Assembly: GCA_038025085.1 (NCBI GenBank)
Contig: CM076148.1
Span: forward strand, 35,384,501-35,448,500
DNA: 64,000 bases
From: Tetragonia tetragonoides
Lineage: Eukaryota; Streptophyta; Magnoliopsida; Caryophyllales; Aizoaceae
Reading direction: 5' to 3'
Shown here: piece after piece, positions 59,648 through 64,000 of the stretch
How positions within the stretch are numbered: position 1 is the stretch's first letter
Layout: every line of letters starts with the position of its first letter
The notes under the pieces: generated by a model
Databases searched by the model: none
What the model was told of the DNA's origin: nothing
Seen by the model: only the letters and a program-made list of their open reading frames with translations
Position numbers and translations under genes: made by a program

Positions 59648-60012
59648 TATAATAATAAATAATAATAAATTTTTTTTTTTGTGTCTGTCGGTCGTCGATC
59701 TCGACTCACCCAAGGGTGAGTCGTCTGCTACAGGCGACCAACCCAAGGGTGAGTCGTCTGTTGATCTCGACTCGCCCAAGGGTGAGTCGCCTGTAGCAGA
59801 CGACTCACCCTTGGGGAGTCGACATCGACAGACGACTCACCCTTGGGGAGTCGACATCGACAGACGACTCCCCTTGGGTGGGTCGCCTGTAGCAGACGAC
59901 TCACCCAAGGGTGAGTCGTAAATCTCAGACGACCGTGCAAAAAAATGCGCAAAAAAAAAAAAATTTTACCTCCACCACCGTCGACGGCACTTCCTGGTCG
60001 CCGGCAGACATC
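56823..60012 (-). CDS. MULE transposase fused to an OTU-type cysteine protease domain
   Basis: Three exons: 59971-60012, 57536-59513 and 56823-57445, GT-AG and in phase, 880 residues with no break. Exon 1 (MSAGDQEVPSTVVE) lies in the right terminal region; without it the long frame has no early ATG. Residues about 45-135 form a FAR1-type zinc-binding domain (KCNRG, ACKCTF, HNHDF). The MULE catalytic triad is D252 (GLDSTYK), D315 (VTDRE) and E431 (RVESAH). A SWIM finger follows (CGCVLRSTHQIPCACEL, about 519-534), then an Arg/Ser-rich linker. Exon 3 adds an OTU domain with the DVLGDGNCGFR catalytic Asp-Cys motif and a likely His in YMHYIRL. OTU proteases cleave ubiquitin-family conjugates. Fusion depends on the intron 57446-57535, whose sites (TACTG|gtatga, cttgcag|CTGG) are good. 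Stand-alone OTU expression is less likely because exon 3 has no good start. Confidence 0.9.
59566..59672. repeat. (ATA)n array beside the right hairpin array
   Basis: About 105 bp of ata/aata repeats in intron 1 of the transposase gene, in mirrored position to 54450-54620. Confidence 0.95.
59700..59935. repeat. Right hairpin array, 32-33-bp period, seven units
   Basis: Seven units with gagtcg (or gggtcg) at 59718, 59751, 59784, 59816, 59848, 59880 and 59913. The palindromic core is the same as in the left array, but the spacers differ (gacatcgacaga, ctgtagcaga). It lies in intron 1 of the transposase gene. Confidence 0.95.
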
Positions 60013-60205
60013 CGCGGGTTGCTTGAGTGAATGTTGATGAAGGTTGGGTATGAGAGTGGGTGGTAGAGTGGGAGAGAAGTGGTGTGAGAGTTAGAGAGGG
60101 AGAGAGGGAGAGGATGAGTGAAAAATTAAAAAAGGGCAAAATTGGAATTTTGGGGGGCGGTACCTAGTAATTTAGGGGCGGTATTTAGTAACACCCTTCA
60201 TAAAA

Positions 60206-61074
60206 TCACTAACAATTTCTTATTTGGGATGTTTCATAAAATCACTAACATTTCTATTTTTAGTATCTTTTTATCAAGTAAAAACCTATTCTACCCTTCC
60301 ACTTAGATTTCATTTATCTTATTCCTACCCCTTCACACAATGACTCCCCTCACTAATTGCCCCAACTATATGCATTAAACACCCAACTATATGCATTCAT
60401 CCGTAATCCCTCCCCCCAACCCCAAATACCAGAAGCATGTTCATATTAGTTCATCCACATTCAAGTCTTCTCCAAATTAAAATTCACTGAACTTCTCTCC
60501 TTCTCTCTCCTCTAGATCTTTCTCTCTCTCTCTAAATCTCTATAAACTCATGAAGATTGCAGCTTTCTCTCTCCTCTTTGAGAGACTAGAAAGTAGATGA
60601 TGGAGTCCATGAGTTTGACGGCGAGGAGTTCGCCGGCGGTGGTGGTGGGCTGGTGGAAGTCGGACGGTGATGGTGGTGGGTTGGTGGAAGTCGGACGGTG
60701 ATGGTGGTGGTGGTGGGCTAGTGGTGGAAGATCGACGATCGACGGTGATGGTGGGCTGGTGGAAGTCGGACGGTGGTGGTGGTGGTGGGCTGGTTGTGGC
60801 AGATCGACGATCGACGGTGATGGTGGGCTGGTGGAAGTCGGACGGTGATGGAGGCTCATCGGAGTCCGATGAACAAGTGGTGGTGGGTTTTTGTATCTAA
60901 CATGAGAGAGGAGAGAGAATTTGGCACTAATGGATGTGATTTTGATAAGAGAGAGAATAAATGGGGAAAAATCACGGTGGGTTAGGGAGATGAAAAAGAA
61001 GGGTAAAATTGGACTAATGTTGAGGGTATAATGAGGATATTTGGGCCAAAAAGAGCTTGCATTGGTCTTTGTGC
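60206..61074. other. Interior of the Stowaway-like element with a GGT-rich minisatellite
   Basis: It begins with a CT-rich leader-like stretch (60490-60545). At 60620-60850 there are repeated units of gatggtgggctggtggaagt and cagatcgacgatcgacggtg in variable order. Frames here are open only because of the repeat composition. No transposase is recognised. Confidence 0.6.
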
Positions 61075-61114
61075 CAAAAAGTTATGTTAGTGATTTTATG
61101 AGACAGAGGAAGTA

Positions 61115-64000
61115 GCTATTAAGGAGCATCTTTTCTGCCTGTGCTGCCAAGCTTTCCCCCTCAAGTTATTTCTGAACCAGCGGAGCTCATGCTTGAGGCT
61201 AAAAAGACCTCTGCGAGTAATACTATTCCATAAGAGCACCTGTTGCCATACCTCCGTTGCAAAAGGGCAGGGGAAAAATAGATGCTGAATGAACTCACTA
61301 TCACTAGTACAGAGGGCACAACGATTGACAATAGTTAACCCTCTCTTGGCTAGGTTATCAACAGTGGGAAGGCCCTCTTGCAAGGCCATTGTAGCTGTGA
61401 CTGTGTGCTTGGGGACAACAGAGGGATCCCAAATAACACTGCTCCAGTTAACTTTGGGACTAGCAGGCTTGAGGAAAGCATAGACTTTACTCACATTTAA
61501 CTTGCAATTAGTGCTCCAGGAGTCAAAAAGGTGAATAACAACAGCTATGGACCCAACTTTGCTAATAATCTCATCCCTGACAGCAAGGATGCCACGCTAG
61601 GCCCAGGAACTCCCCTGATTTACACCACATTGCCAAACAGTAGAGCTTCTCGTTTTATAAGCCGCAACCCATCTGCACCAAATTGTATCAGACTGTTGGG
61701 AATGCAGTTGCCAAATCCACCTGGCTATCATAGCATGGTTCCGGCTAAGGATTTCTTTGACATCAAACCCTCCCTCTCTTTTAGCCCTGCAGACTTTGTT
61801 CCAACTGAAGAAGATCATCCTTCTCTTGCTATCAGTACAGCCCCGAAGAAAATCTCTGTAAAGTTTCTGGATTTTCTTGATAATGTCTTTAGGTAAGAGG
61901 AATACAGCACACCAGAAATTATTCAAGCAAAAAATAACAGAAGTGAGAAGCTCAATCTTCCCAGCATAGGAAAGAAATTGAGTGGTCCAATGTTGAATCC
62001 TAGCTTTGATCTTATCAAGGAGGGGTTGGTACATTGAAGTTGTGAGTCTAGCAGAGTTAAGAGGGAGGCCCAAAGTATCTGAAGGGCATATCTCCCTCAG
62101 TGAAGTTGGTGATTTGAAGGATTTGCTGCTTAACATGATCCCTAACACCACCAAAGTAAATATCAGTCTTGGAGGGATTGGCAGCTAGCCCAGAGAGTTT
62201 CTCAAAGATGTGGAGGCTCTGAAGAACATTAGTAACTGAGGGGCAGTCTCCTCTTACAAAGATGAGAAGATCATCTGCAAAAACAAGATGATTCAAGCCA
62301 ACCCTGTGGCATTTAGGATGATAGGAGGAGCCAGGTTTGCAACGAGCCTGCCTAAGGAGCCTGGAGAGGCCTTCCATGCAGATGACAAAGAGATATGGAG
62401 AGAGTGGATCCCCTTGGCGAATACCTCTCTTACCTTCAAAGTACCCATGAGGAGAGCCATTCGCACAAATGGAGAATTTAGAAGTATCCACACAGCCCAT
62501 GATCCAGCTAATAAAACCCACAGGGAAGCCATAACATTAGAGAATGTGCTTAAGGAAGGACCAATCAACAGTATCAAAGGCCTTTCTAATATCAACCTTG
62601 ATGATGACCCGAGGGGACACCTGCTTCCTACCATAATGAAGGGCTAATTCATGAGCTTCCATGGCATTATCAAAAAGGTTCCTCCCTTGGATGAATGCAG
62701 CTTGCTCAGGGCCAATTAACACAGAAATGACTTGCTGAATTCTGTTAGCAAGTATCTTGGTAATTGTCTTGTAAATATCTGAGCAATAGGAGATAGGTCT
62801 ATAGTCAGAAACAGTCTGAGGAGTGGAAACTTTGGGAACCAAGACCACATGGTAGCATTACCTTGCTTAAGAAGTTTGCCAGTCCGGAAGTACTCTTTGA
62901 TAGCTTCACAAAAGTCAAACTTAATGATGTCCCAAGCTTTCTTGAAGAATCCTAAGGTGAAACCATCGGGGCCAGGGCTTTTAGCTTATTCATGAATGGA
63001 GCAAAGAGCAACATGGATCTCAACATCAGTGATCTGAGCCATAAGTTGACATCTTTGATTATCATCAAGTGAGGCACCTTCAGAGAAAATACTAGGATCA
63101 AAAGTGTCAACAGTCTGGAAGTACCCAGGAGACCCTCATAAAAACCGACAAAAGCATTATTAACAGCCCCAGGGTCTTACTGAAGAATGCCATGGCCATC
63201 CACAATGTGGTGAGTCTTGTTTTTAACTTTTCTTTCAGCCACTTTAGCAAAGAAATAGGCAGTGTTGTCATCAGACTGGCTAATGTCATGAATTTTTGCC
63301 TTTTGGTAATAATAACTGAGCTCAGCTGTTCGAAGCTTCAAATAAGCTTGCTTGAGATCACGCTCCTGACTGATTAAGCCTGCATCAGCAGGGGTGTCTT
63401 GCAGAAGGACTTGAACAACAGTCCAGTTGCAGTGAGCAGTAGCAGTTCTTTCAGTTATGTGGGAGTAGTGTTTATGATGCAGTTCCTTAAACTTGCTCTT
63501 AAGCAGCAGCAACTTAGAGACAAGTCTAAACATATGAGTAGTCCAAGAGTTGGAAACTAAGGAGAGGAACCTATCATCATCAGACCAACAATTAAGATAC
63601 CTGAAAGGCTTAGGCCCTCTGCTATGCTGCTGCTGGAAGGAGAGAAGAGCAGGGGAGTGATCAGAAGGTCCTGAGGGCTTAAAGCAGACCATCCCAGTAT
63701 CAAGTTGAGAGAACCAGGAGGCATTAGCCATGACCCTGTCAAGCTTTGCCCATACACGGCCCCTACCCTCTTGGTTATTAGTCCAGGTCAGATGGCTACC
63801 AGTAGCAGGAATATCCTCCATAACAAGAGCTTCAACACAGCCTGAGAATTCATTGATATCCCTAAGGTTAGGGTGAGCAGCAGAGACTCTCTCAGCAACA
63901 TTTAGGGTGACGTTAAAGTCACCAAGCCAGACCCAAGGCCCAGGGTTGCTTAGGCTAAAAGAATTAAGATTGGACCAGAGTAATCTTCTTTCATCAGGAT
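61115..64000 (-). pseudogene. LINE ORF2 (endonuclease, reverse transcriptase, zinc-binding), degenerate and cut by the window end
   Basis: Reading leftward from the window end: an AP-type endonuclease (a GDFN-like segment near 63920, TGSHLTWTNNQEGRGRVWAK, PSGPSDHSPALLSF), then an SPGPDGF-FKKAWD block near 62970 with a stop, the RT domain (DYRPIS, EQAAFIQGR, IIKVDIRKAFDTVDW, GIRQGDPLSPYLFV, HLVFADDLLIF), thumb-like FLSYAGKIELL and WNKVCRAKREGGF, and a zinc-binding end (RCALCTSDSEFIQHLFFPCP). FADD is the RT active site. At least three frame breaks occur (near 62850, 62300 and 62100), so it is inactive. It continues at 53729 after the nested insertion. Confidence 0.92.

Larger units (their letters stand above)
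53751..60196. mobile_element. Mutator-like element (MULE) with transposase-OTU and PMD genes
   Basis: A 6446-bp element flanked by the 9-bp duplication ttcataaaa (53742-53750 and 60197-60205). Inverted ends start GTGAATTGCTAAATACCGCC on the left and GGGTGTTACTAAATACCGCC on the right strand and extend about 60 bp with CCGCCCC blocks. Two convergent genes fill it: PMD on plus (53913-56583) and transposase-OTU on minus (56823-60012). Each gene begins within about 185 bp of an element end and each first intron carries a hairpin array. The target duplication falls inside the Stowaway-like element and restores its end when closed. Confidence 0.95.
53732..61112. mobile_element. Stowaway-like (Tc1/mariner MITE) element, split by a MULE
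   Basis: The left end CTCCCTCCGTTTCATAAAA (53732-53750) and the right end, the complement of CTTCCTCTGTCTCATAAAAT (to 61112), form inverted ends. TA flanks lie at 53730-53731 and 61113-61114. Removing the MULE gives about 930 bp. An internal copy of the terminal phrase (gtttcataaaatcactaaca) near 60232 suggests a duplicated end. No transposase is seen. It is inserted in the LINE ORF2. Confidence 0.85.

Noticed and set aside
60548..60900. Repetitive His/Pro- or Gly/Val-rich frames in the Stowaway-like interior
   Set aside because: Produced by the GGT-rich minisatellite; unit order is irregular and no known protein is matched.

Overview
The window reads as a plant (eudicot) nuclear segment. 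It has large introns with GT-AG borders, low gene density, many nested transposable elements and genes of clear land-plant type. The order of eudicot cannot be fixed from sequence alone. Four host loci are recognisable: two copies of DECAPPING 5 (DCP5, an LSm14/Scd6-family mRNA-decapping activator, minus strand), one cytochrome b561 gene (minus strand), and two copies of a small unrecognised multi-span membrane protein (minus strand).

The large-scale layout is a segmental duplication. Positions 1-17205 plus 25765-26825 (copy A) match 33910-48178 plus 48420-49523 (copy B) at about 98 percent by eye, with an offset close to 33.9 kb. Each copy carries, left to right, a LINE RNase H remnant, a SINE, DCP5, a repeat with a Helitron-like end, and the membrane-protein gene. 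DCP5-A (2688-13666, 8 exons, 592 residues) is intact. DCP5-B (36589-46891) has the same exons but one base is missing from a C run in exon 4, so its frame closes after about 171 residues. Several elements are present in only one copy and so arrived after the duplication: a hAT element in intron 1 of A (8-bp target duplication, empty site in B), a truncated LINE in the intron between exons 2 and 3 of B (12-bp target duplication, empty site in A), and a rearranged Copia element 19 bp beyond the stop codon of membrane gene A.

Between the copies (about 17.2-33.9 kb) lie LINE, hAT, Copia and MITE debris, duplicated fragments of an oligoribonuclease gene, and the cytochrome b561 gene (28948-30444), whose expected start codon reads ATA.

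The right third (49.5-64 kb) is nested transposons. A degenerate LINE (minus strand, from 53405 to beyond the window end) is split at a TA by a Stowaway-like element (53732-61112), which is split by a 6.4-kb Mutator-like element (53751-60196, 9-bp target duplication). That MULE is the most interesting object here. It has two convergent genes that both start inside the terminal regions: a plant-mobile-domain (PMD) gene with one nonsense codon, and an apparently intact 880-codon transposase fused to an OTU-type cysteine protease domain. The first intron of each gene holds a 32-33-bp array of palindromic (hairpin) units next to an AT-rich trinucleotide array, so the two halves of the element mirror each other.
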